Source: Pelotomaculum sp. UBA5255
GTDB lineage: Bacteria > Bacillota > Desulfotomaculia > Desulfotomaculales > Pelotomaculaceae
Assembly: GCA_002408725.1 (NCBI GenBank)
Contig: DHTR01000048.1
Coordinates: 1 to 11,710 of the forward strand
DNA: 11,710 nt
Direction: 5' to 3'
Shown here: positions 6,748-11,710 of the stretch, in pieces
Layout of the letters: each line of letters begins with the position of its first letter
Position numbering within the stretch: the first letter of the stretch is position 1
The notes under the pieces: model-generated
Databases searched by the model: none
Seen by the model: only the letters and a program-made list of their open reading frames with translations
Told to the model about the DNA's origin: nothing
Translations under genes and position numbers: made by a program

Positions 6748-7731
6748 GTGAGTGTACCTTTTCAGGACTACTATGTTATTCTGGGCGTAGGCAGAAAGGC
6801 CACGGATAAGGAAATTAAGTCTGCCTACCGGAAACTGGCCCGCAAGTGGCACCCGGACCTTCACTCCGGTAAAGACAAGGAAACAGCGGAAGAAAAAATC
6901 AAGCAGATTAACGAAGCTTACGAAGTTCTGAGCGATAAAGAAAAGAGAGAAAAATACGACCGCCTGGGAGCCAACTGGCGGGCGGGTGAAGATTTTCACC
7001 CGCCGGACATGGAGGGTTTTCGCTATTATGCCGGTACGGACACAGCAGGGAGCGGTTTCAGTGATTTTTTTGAGGCCATTTTTGGGGGTGGTTTTGGCAG
7101 CAAAGCCCGGGCATCTCGCCGCCGTGGCGCGGTGCGCGGTCAGGATGTAGAAAGTGAGTTGGAGCTGACCCTGGAAGAGGCTTACAAGGGTGGTGAAAAG
7201 TCCCTGAAGGTTTCCAGTAAGGAAGTGTGTCATGCGTGCGCCGGGGCGGGATTTGAAGGACGGTCCTTTTGCCCACGCTGCGGCGGCACCGGGGTTACAA
7301 CCAGGATGAAAAACCTGGCCGTAAAAATCCCGGCGGGCGTAACCGACGGCAGCAAAATCCGCCTGAAAGGGCAGGGCGGGGAAGGTTTTGACGGGGGTGA
7401 ACGGGGCGATCTTTACTTCAAGGTGCGCATTCTCCCCCACAGGATCTACAAGGTACTGGGTAACAACCTGGAGGCCGAGATTACCCTTCGTCCTGAACAG
7501 GCAGTTCTGGGGGATCAGGTGACGGTACCCACACTGGACGGGCCGGTGTTGATGAAGGTCCCGCCAGGGACACATGCCGGCAGGCGCCTGCGCCTAAAGG
7601 GCAAAGGCCTGCCGCACCGGGGGGGCCGGGGTGACGAATACGTGTTGATTAAAATTGATATTCCCGGGCATCTTACAGCTGAAGAAGAGCAACTCTACAA
7701 ACAGTTGGCAGCATCTAGGAAAGGGGTGTGA
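6748..7731 (+). CDS. cbpA: DnaJ/CbpA-like J-domain co-chaperone with a single zinc-binding motif pair
   Basis: This 327-residue Hsp40 delivers substrates to DnaK and stimulates its ATPase. The J domain spans residues 6-74 with the essential HPD at 35-37. A Gly/Phe-rich segment follows (about 101-117, SDFFEAIFGGGFG). Where classical DnaJ has four CxxCxGxG repeats making two zinc sites, this protein has two: CHACAGAG at 161-168 and CPRCGGTG at 175-182. That is enough for one zinc ion. CbpA has none, so the protein is intermediate. Two C-terminal beta domains follow (RLKGQGGEGFDGGERGDLYF at 205-224, RLKGKGLPHRGGRGDEY at 282-298). The GTG start at 6748 has GGAGAAGG 9 nt upstream. The ATG at 6743 is out of frame and meets a stop after two codons. 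The stop overlaps the CbpM-like gene by 4 nt. The DnaK encoded immediately upstream is the obvious partner. Confidence 0.93.
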   Translation: MSVPFQDYYVILGVGRKATDKEIKSAYRKLARKWHPDLHSGKDKETAEEKIKQINEAYEVLSDKEKREKYDRLGANWRAGEDFHPPDMEGFRYYAGTDTAGSGFSDFFEAIFGGGFGSKARASRRRGAVRGQDVESELELTLEEAYKGGEKSLKVSSKEVCHACAGAGFEGRSFCPRCGGTGVTTRMKNLAVKIPAGVTDGSKIRLKGQGGEGFDGGERGDLYFKVRILPHRIYKVLGNNLEAEITLRPEQAVLGDQVTVPTLDGPVLMKVPPGTHAGRRLRLKGKGLPHRGGRGDEYVLIKIDIPGHLTAEEEQLYKQLAASRKGV

Positions 7732-8036
7732 AGGTGTTGGAAAAAAAATTTTATCTTCAAATCTATCGACACACCCTTCCCACCGCAGAAGAAGGCGAGT
7801 GGGTGGATCTGGGAAGCCTGGAAATTCACCCCGATCTTACACAAAAGCTGGCTGAATGGGGTATCGTGGAAATCCGAGGCAGCTACGTCCATGTCCGCCA
7901 AGCGGCTCGTTTGCAAAAACTGATGCGCCTGCGCCGCAAACTTGGCGTTAACCTTCCCGGAGCAGCCATTATCGTGGACTTGTTGGAGCGGATTGAAATG
8001 CTGGAGGATGAAATAGACCGGTTAAAAAGGCACTAG
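7728..8036 (+). CDS. cbpM: CbpM/MerR-like chaperone modulator
   Basis: This 102-residue protein resembles the CbpM family (MerR_2 fold). In E. coli, CbpM binds the J domain of CbpA and blocks its co-chaperone activity. Residues 20-60 fit a winged-helix-like N-terminal part (WVDLGSLEIHPDLTQKLAEW at 25-44, then GIVEIRGSYVHV at 45-56). Residues 58-102 form a long helix with RLQKLMRLRRKLGVNLPGAA at 61-80, typical of the family, and an acidic/leucine-rich end (LLERIEMLEDEIDRLKRH). The start codon GTG overlaps the J-protein stop (GTGA), which implies translational coupling and a roughly fixed ratio. GGGG lies just upstream. In-frame GTG at 7734 and TTG at 7737 are possible later starts. Position next to a J-protein supports a J-domain regulator. 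A DNA-binding MerR-type repressor of the operon is the alternative, though DNA-contacting residues are not obvious. Confidence 0.82.
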   Translation: MKVLEKKFYLQIYRHTLPTAEEGEWVDLGSLEIHPDLTQKLAEWGIVEIRGSYVHVRQAARLQKLMRLRRKLGVNLPGAAIIVDLLERIEMLEDEIDRLKRH

Positions 8037-8112
8037 ATGCGCAGTTCGTGTTTATGTTTTCTTGATTACTCACTTGATTTAAAAATATTGTTTTCTTTCG
8101 GGAGGCCTTTTG

Positions 8113-9321
8113 ATGAAGTATATGGTTCCACTGGAAGAAGCACAGAAGCTTCTTTTGCAACTTGTAAAACCCCTGGAACCGGTGGAACTGGATCTTTTAC
8201 AGGCACGAGGACTGGTTCTTGCCGTGGATGTCCCTGCGCCGGGACCGGTCCCACCATTTTCGCGCTCCCACTTTGACGGGTTTGCGCTGCAATCCAACGA
8301 CATTGCCTGGGCCTCTCCTGAAAGTCCTGCCCGGCTGCTTGTAACCCGGTCGCTGAAAGCCGGGCAATTTGCTCCGGCCGGGGTGGACCCGGGAACAGCC
8401 ATGGCTATTGTTACCGGGGCGCCCGTACCGTCGGGAGCGGACTGTGTGGTTCGTTTTGAGGTTGTGCGCCGGGAAGGGGAAGATATTGTCCTTTCTGCCC
8501 CCTTGAAGCCAGGGCAGGGTATTATGCCGGCCGGTGGGGATGTGGCCGCCGGGGATTGCGTTATACAGCCGGGTACATTAATCACCCCCCCGGCGATTGG
8601 GGTCCTGGCGGCCCTCGGCCACAGCCGGATCAAGGTACACCGGAGGCCCCGGGTTGCCATCTTTGCGACGGGTGATGAGCTGCAGGCCCTTGGACAGCCT
8701 CTGGACAGCGGAAAAATATACAACAGTAATCTATACACTATGGCTGCCCTCGCGTCGGAAGCCGGTGTGGAGCCGGTCTTGCTTGATGCCGTGCCGGACG
8801 AAGAAGAGCTTATCGTCAGGCAATTCGAGCAGGCGTTGTCCGTTGCGGACCTGGTGATATCCACCGGTGGGGCGGCTGCGGGCGAGCGTGATCTGGCCTC
8901 TGCCGCAATAGAGCGATGCGGTGCGCAGCTGCTTTTCCAGCGGATAGATATCACACCGGGAAAACATATTGTCTGCGGGTTGAAAGATGGCTGCCTGCTT
9001 TTGGGCCTTTCGGGAAAACCGGCGTCCGCCGTGGCCGCCTTCACCCTGCTGGCGCGCCCCCTGCTGCGGCGTATGGGCGGGCACCGGGAGCTTTTTTTGC
9101 CCCGGATCGAAGCAACCCTGGTGGAGGGTATCCCCGGGGGGTTTGCCGGCCGTCTCCTGGTTCGGGCCGAGGTCTGGTATCGGGACGGGTATCGGGCGCG
9201 CCCTACTCCAAGGGGCGCCGGCAGCCTTCTTTCACTGACAGCTGGAAACGCGCTCATTGACCTGCCCGCTGGTTGCGGCCCTCTTCAGTCCGGGGAAAAA
9301 GTAAGCGCAATCTTGATCTAG
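8113..9321 (+). CDS. moeA: Divergent MoeA-like molybdopterin molybdotransferase
   Basis: This 402-residue protein has the full MoeA architecture. MoeA inserts molybdate into adenylylated molybdopterin to make molybdenum cofactor. Seen in order: SHFDGFA at 52-58 (usual S-x-MDGYA, with the Asp kept), TGAPVPSGAD at 101-110, AGGDVAAGD at 140-148 (usual GED), the MogA-like domain with FATGDEL at 184-190 and YNSN at 203-206, then STGGAAAGERD at 250-260 (usual SGGVSVGxxD), TPGKH at 281-285 (usual KPGKP) and GLSGKPAS at 298-305 (usual GLPGNPVS). Domain IV follows to the end, with GAGSLLSLTAGNALIDLP at 368-385. The substitutions cluster at the molybdopterin and molybdate site, so activity may differ. 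The ATG at 8113 lies 7 nt after GGGAGG. A TTG one codon earlier is too close to it. It begins 76 nt after cbpM and may share its transcript. No molybdoenzyme is in view. Confidence 0.9.
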   Translation: MKYMVPLEEAQKLLLQLVKPLEPVELDLLQARGLVLAVDVPAPGPVPPFSRSHFDGFALQSNDIAWASPESPARLLVTRSLKAGQFAPAGVDPGTAMAIVTGAPVPSGADCVVRFEVVRREGEDIVLSAPLKPGQGIMPAGGDVAAGDCVIQPGTLITPPAIGVLAALGHSRIKVHRRPRVAIFATGDELQALGQPLDSGKIYNSNLYTMAALASEAGVEPVLLDAVPDEEELIVRQFEQALSVADLVISTGGAAAGERDLASAAIERCGAQLLFQRIDITPGKHIVCGLKDGCLLLGLSGKPASAVAAFTLLARPLLRRMGGHRELFLPRIEATLVEGIPGGFAGRLLVRAEVWYRDGYRARPTPRGAGSLLSLTAGNALIDLPAGCGPLQSGEKVSAILI

Positions 9322-9361
9322 GGATAAGTAGCTGCGTTTGTATTTATGCATTGTGAAAAAT

Positions 9362-9399
9362 GAGGGCAAACCGGTGTAAGAACCGGTCTGTCCTCTTTT
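9362..9399. terminator. Bidirectional intrinsic terminator between moeA and the HAD gene
   Basis: GAGGGCA (9362-9368) pairs with TGTCCTC (9389-9395), with one G-U pair. After one mismatch, ACCGGT (9370-9375) pairs with ACCGGT (9382-9387) around a 6-nt loop. T4 follows on the plus strand and an A5 run precedes the stem, giving a U-tract on the minus strand too. It serves both converging units. Confidence 0.82.
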
Positions 9400-9479
9400 C
9401 ATTGAGATGGGTTTCATTAACATAGATACCATGCAACTGAGGTGCCGGTATTAAGATAAAAAAGTAATAAGTTCGTAAA

Positions 9480-10205
9480 TTAAGAGCCGGACCTCCAATT
9501 AAGGTGAAGACTGCACCAGTCTGTCAGGTTACCCAGGCTGCCGTGCCCGTCTGCATTGGCAGCCTCTTCGGTGCTGCCGATCAGGCAGTCTGTTGCCAGG
9601 TAAGCCAGCATCCCGATATTTTTGGCCACCAGGTCCTCTCGGGTATCATTGCCGACCATAAGGCATTCCCCAGGCTCTACCTTGAGCTTCTGCACGATTT
9701 CAAGGTAGTACTCCGGGTGAGGTTTGCAAAAGTGCATGTCTTCGTAACTGGTGATCAGCTCCCAGGGCAGGTCGTCCACTCTCGCCCAGGCCATCCTTTC
9801 ACGGATGGCCGACAGGGGGAAAAGGGGGTTGGTGGCCAGCACGATTCGCTTGCCCTTTTCCAGCATTGCCTCAACCGAAGCCCGCGCCTCGCTGCTGGGG
9901 CGGGCCACCCGGCCCAGCTTGGGGAAGCGCTCAGTGTAAAACTGTTCAAGCAAATGTTTAATATGCTCAGTCCGGTTCTCCAGGCGGGCTTTGAAAGCAG
10001 CCCAGAATACCTCCGCGTTGGTCAATTCAGGACTGCGGTCTGCTATCGTTGCCCCGATGCTTCCCCGCAGCGCCCGGGCAAAATAATCAGGTTCTACTAC
10101 GGACACTACAGCGCGGGATAATTCTTTTAAGTATTCCGAGATAAACTCTTTATGATCCATTGGAAGTAAAGTTCCATCCAAATCAAAAAGCACTACTTGA
10201 AGCAA
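9480..10205 (-). CDS. HAD-superfamily hydrolase (phosphatase-like)
   Basis: This 241-residue cytoplasmic HAD-fold enzyme probably removes phosphate from a small metabolite; the substrate cannot be read from sequence. All catalytic motifs are intact (numbering from the TTG at 10205): FDLDGT at 7-12 with nucleophile Asp8 and acid Asp10, LATNP at 123-127 with Thr125, the motif III lysine 161 in CKPHPE, and VGNDTREDLVA at 184-194 with acidic Asp187 and Asp191. Residues 14-95 form a large helical cap (type C1), which usually sets specificity. The start is a TTG because no ATG fits. TTG at 10205 is 7 nt from GGGAAG, whereas TTG at 10208 is only 4 nt away. A GTG at 10193 would leave MLFDLDGT and is also possible. 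It lies 54 nt downstream of rubrerythrin on the same strand with no strong terminator between, so it is probably co-transcribed. Confidence 0.9.
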   Translation of the reverse strand: MLQVVLFDLDGTLLPMDHKEFISEYLKELSRAVVSVVEPDYFARALRGSIGATIADRSPELTNAEVFWAAFKARLENRTEHIKHLLEQFYTERFPKLGRVARPSSEARASVEAMLEKGKRIVLATNPLFPLSAIRERMAWARVDDLPWELITSYEDMHFCKPHPEYYLEIVQKLKVEPGECLMVGNDTREDLVAKNIGMLAYLATDCLIGSTEEAANADGHGSLGNLTDWCSLHLNWRSGS

Positions 10206-10259
10206 CAAACCACTTCCCAGAATGCATATTCTTTTTAGCCTTAGGCATTGATCCCGATT

Positions 10260-10832
10260 TTAGTAATTTGCGCACCAGACTTCATAGTAACTTTTGGGGT
10301 GGTCGCAGGCGGGGCAAATTTCGGGAGCCTCGGTGCCGTGATGGATATAGCCGCAGTTGGAGCATCTCCAGTGTACCTTTTCGTCGCGCCGGAAGACTTG
10401 TCCTTTCTCAATGTTTTCTAAAAGCTTCAAGAAGCGCTCTTCATGGCTCATTTCTGCCTTGCCAATGGCCCTGAGTACAGCCGCTATTTCAGGAAAACCT
10501 TCCTGTTCGGCTATTTGAGCAAATTCCGGGTACATTGTAGTGTACTCGTGGTTTTCCCCGCCGGCGGATTCTTTTAGATTCACCGCCGTGTTGCCGATGA
10601 TACCGGCAGGAAAGGAAGCGGTGATTTCCACTTCTCCACCTTCCAGGAACTTAAATAAGCGTTTAGCGTGCTCCTTTTCGTTGTTTGCCGTATCCAGGAA
10701 AATCGCTGAAATTTGTTCGTAACCTTCCTTTTTGGCCTGGGATGCAAAAAAAGTATAGCGGTTCCGGGCCTGTGATTCTCCGGCAAAAGCCGTCAATAAA
10801 TTGCGCTCTGTGCGTGTTCCCTTAAGTTTCAC
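10260..10832 (-). CDS. rbr: Rubrerythrin
   Basis: This is a complete 190-residue rubrerythrin, a cytoplasmic non-haem iron protein that reduces hydrogen peroxide to water and is typical of anaerobes and microaerophiles. The N-terminal four-helix ferritin-like domain carries the full di-iron ligand set: Glu19 (AGESQARNRY), Glu52 and His55 (NEKEHAK), Glu93 and Glu96 (GENHEYT), Glu127 and His130 (AEMSHEERF). The C-terminal rubredoxin-like domain holds its iron with CSNC at 157-160 and CPAC at 173-176. The GTG start is 8 nt after GGGAGG. It is the first gene of a probable two-gene unit with the HAD hydrolase. Electrons would come from an NAD(P)H-rubredoxin route not encoded here. I see no convincing PerR box upstream. 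Confidence 0.97.
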   Translation of the reverse strand: MKLKGTRTERNLLTAFAGESQARNRYTFFASQAKKEGYEQISAIFLDTANNEKEHAKRLFKFLEGGEVEITASFPAGIIGNTAVNLKESAGGENHEYTTMYPEFAQIAEQEGFPEIAAVLRAIGKAEMSHEERFLKLLENIEKGQVFRRDEKVHWRCSNCGYIHHGTEAPEICPACDHPKSYYEVWCANY

Positions 10833-11138
10833 CTTAAACCCCTCCCATTAAATTTAATTAATTTTGGCCTGGAGGCCGACTTTTCCTTTGTTGAGCAGTT
10901 TGACAAGTTAGCTGCAACTGTCTTAAAGAGAATACTATATTTATTTTAAGATTTCCTTGCTAAATAATTAAAAATTCATTACAAAGCTGTTTAGATAAGC
11001 ATTATGCCTACCCGATGAATCCGGCCTTCCCTCTCCCATAAAATACCTTAATTATATTGATACAGTTATTATGCGCTAGAATGGTATATCCAAACGTCAT
11101 AATTAAAAGAATAATAATATAAAATTCCGGAGGTCATT
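10833..11138. other. Divergent intergenic region between rubrerythrin and a membrane protein gene
   Basis: These 306 A+T-rich bases separate two divergent genes. I see a candidate minus-strand promoter for rubrerythrin (10934-10962) and a short palindrome, GGCCT-GG-AGGCC, in the rubrerythrin leader at about 10866-10877. On the plus side TTGATA (11057-11062) and TAGAAT (11077-11082) are only 14 nt apart, too close for a standard promoter. I see no gene or known RNA here. Confidence 0.55.
10934..10962 (-). promoter_or_regulatory. rbr: Candidate promoter for rubrerythrin
   Basis: Read on the minus strand, TATAGT (10939-10934) is a good -10 hexamer, with TAGCAA (10962-10957) 17 nt upstream as a poor -35. 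The leader would be about 95 nt. The A+T-rich setting makes chance matches likely. Confidence 0.35.
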
Positions 11139-11624
11139 ATGGAATACCTGATCTGGGCGGTCACCCTCTGGCTCATGGTTTTTATATTTATACCGGTAAG
11201 CCGCTTTAGGCAGCTCTGGCTTGTAGCAGTTCTTTCTCCCCTGCTGCTTTTCATCATGAACTATACTTTTACCCATCTGGGGTATTACCAGTTTACCAGG
11301 AGCGCTGTTACCGTTGCAGGAGTTCCGGTGTTTATTCTCCTGGGTGGCGCTGCCGGAGGCCTTTTGCTCATGAATTGGGTACAGCGCGGCCCGCTGTCCA
11401 AGATTGTCCTGGTCCTCCTTTTTAGCGGTCTTATTGTGCTTGCAACGGAAATCTACTTGCGGTTAAACGCTTTCATTATGCTGGGCGGTTTTAACCAAAC
11501 ACTGCATTTCTTTGTCAATGTGGCCGGCCTTTCTGTCCTGGTTTGGCTGTCGCTGGCCGCAGTTGGGGAGGAAACTGTCTATAAAGGCAATGAAATTAGC
11601 TTCCTGAGCAAAAAGTATAATTAA
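11139..11624 (+). CDS. Small multi-pass membrane protein of unknown function
   Basis: I cannot assign a function. The 161-residue product has about five hydrophobic helices: residues 3-20, 26-42, 60-80 (Gly/Ala-rich, PVFILLGGAAGGLLLMNW), 88-106 and 122-143. The C-terminal tail is short and polar, ending in KKYN. The first loop is basic (SRFR), which suggests it is cytoplasmic and the N-terminus is outside. The layout and motifs such as NYTFTHLGYYQF at 41-52 recall uncharacterised clostridial membrane proteins of about 160 residues (CBO0543-like), but this is only a resemblance. It has no catalytic, transport or sensor motif that I recognise. GGAGG lies 5 nt before the ATG, a good ribosome binding site. 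It is transcribed away from rubrerythrin and seems to stand alone. Confidence 0.78.
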   Translation: MEYLIWAVTLWLMVFIFIPVSRFRQLWLVAVLSPLLLFIMNYTFTHLGYYQFTRSAVTVAGVPVFILLGGAAGGLLLMNWVQRGPLSKIVLVLLFSGLIVLATEIYLRLNAFIMLGGFNQTLHFFVNVAGLSVLVWLSLAAVGEETVYKGNEISFLSKKYN

Positions 11625-11639
11625 ACATTTAATAAATGT
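11625..11639. repeat. Perfect 15-base palindrome after the last gene
   Basis: ACATTTA-A-TAAATGT directly follows the stop codon of the small membrane protein gene. It could be a weak A/T-rich hairpin or an operator for a gene beyond the window. No G+C stem or T-run supports calling it a terminator. Confidence 0.35.
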
Positions 11640-11710
11640 GGTATCAGAATCAATTGCACTTAAAAGATCCAAGATCCGTTTCCCTCAATGCGGTGGACGC
11701 CGGCTTTATA

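Noticed and set aside
6743..6751. ATG GAG TGA mini-ORF overlapping the J-protein start
   Set aside because: A two-codon frame sharing the ribosome binding site could in principle affect initiation at the GTG, but this length arises easily by chance and nothing else supports it.
6691..7575. 294-codon open frame opposite the J-protein gene
   Set aside because: The plus strand encodes an unmistakable J domain with HPD and zinc motifs. The reverse frame has no family features.
8079..9257. 392-codon open frame opposite moeA
   Set aside because: Low-complexity Ser/Arg/Pro/Ala composition, typical of an antisense shadow. The plus-strand MoeA motifs decide the coding strand.
9504..10121. 205-codon plus-strand open frame opposite the HAD gene
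   Set aside because: The minus strand carries all four HAD motifs in the right order. The plus frame has no motif and no good ribosome binding site.
11057..11082. TTGATA / TAGAAT promoter for the small membrane protein gene
   Set aside because: The hexamers are good, but the 14-nt spacing is too short for a normal sigma-A promoter.
10833..11138. PerR box in front of rubrerythrin
   Set aside because: Several A+T-rich stretches resemble TTATAAT half-sites, but none forms a convincing 7-1-7 inverted repeat.

Overview
The window looks like chromosomal DNA from an anaerobic, low-to-mid G+C Gram-positive bacterium, most plausibly a Desulfotomaculum/Pelotomaculum-type member of the Peptococcaceae. 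The taxon is inferred from gene families, not from a marker gene. The supporting signs are strong GGAGG-type ribosome binding sites, frequent GTG and TTG starts, A+T-rich gaps between G+C-rich genes, a rubrerythrin, a KtrB-type potassium transporter, a membrane-anchored LysM protein, and an Hsp70 operon carrying a CbpM-like modulator. I see no insertion sequence, phage gene, CRISPR array, rRNA or tRNA.

Layout. (a) 1-1270, plus strand: the 3' part of an MscS-family mechanosensitive channel gene followed by a YjbQ-family gene, 28 nt apart. (b) 1271-1526: a gap with promoter-like hexamers, several small hairpins and a hairpin followed by a T-rich stretch, possibly a small RNA. It ends in a strong bidirectional terminator. 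(c) 1527-2132, minus strand: a single-pass membrane protein with an extracellular LysM domain. (d) 2348-2659, plus: a 103-residue helical protein of unknown function with its own terminator. (e) 2660-3134: a non-coding stretch with a second terminator-like hairpin and a good promoter for the next gene. (f) 3135-4517, plus: a KtrB/TrkH potassium transporter without an adjacent KtrA. (g) 4734-8036, plus: an Hsp70 operon made of DnaK, a J-protein with a reduced zinc-binding region, and a CbpM/MerR-like modulator. (h) 8113-9321, plus: a divergent MoeA-like molybdenum cofactor protein, closed by a bidirectional terminator. (i) 9480-10832, minus: rubrerythrin followed by a HAD phosphatase. (j) 11139-11624, plus: a small five-helix membrane protein.

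How the genes fit together. The clearest functional unit is dnaK / J-protein / cbpM. It has no grpE or hrcA beside it and I see no CIRCE operator upstream, so it is probably a second Hsp70 system controlled differently from the main heat-shock operon. The J-protein and modulator genes overlap by 4 nt, which suggests coupled synthesis of a co-chaperone and its regulator. The MscS channel and the KtrB transporter both serve osmotic and potassium balance, but they are separate transcription units. Rubrerythrin points to oxidative-stress defence in an anaerobe. Nothing here is a wholly new system. The most unusual points are the half-zinc-finger J-protein paired with CbpM, the altered MoeA motifs, and two structured non-coding stretches (1319-1490 and 2942-3001).
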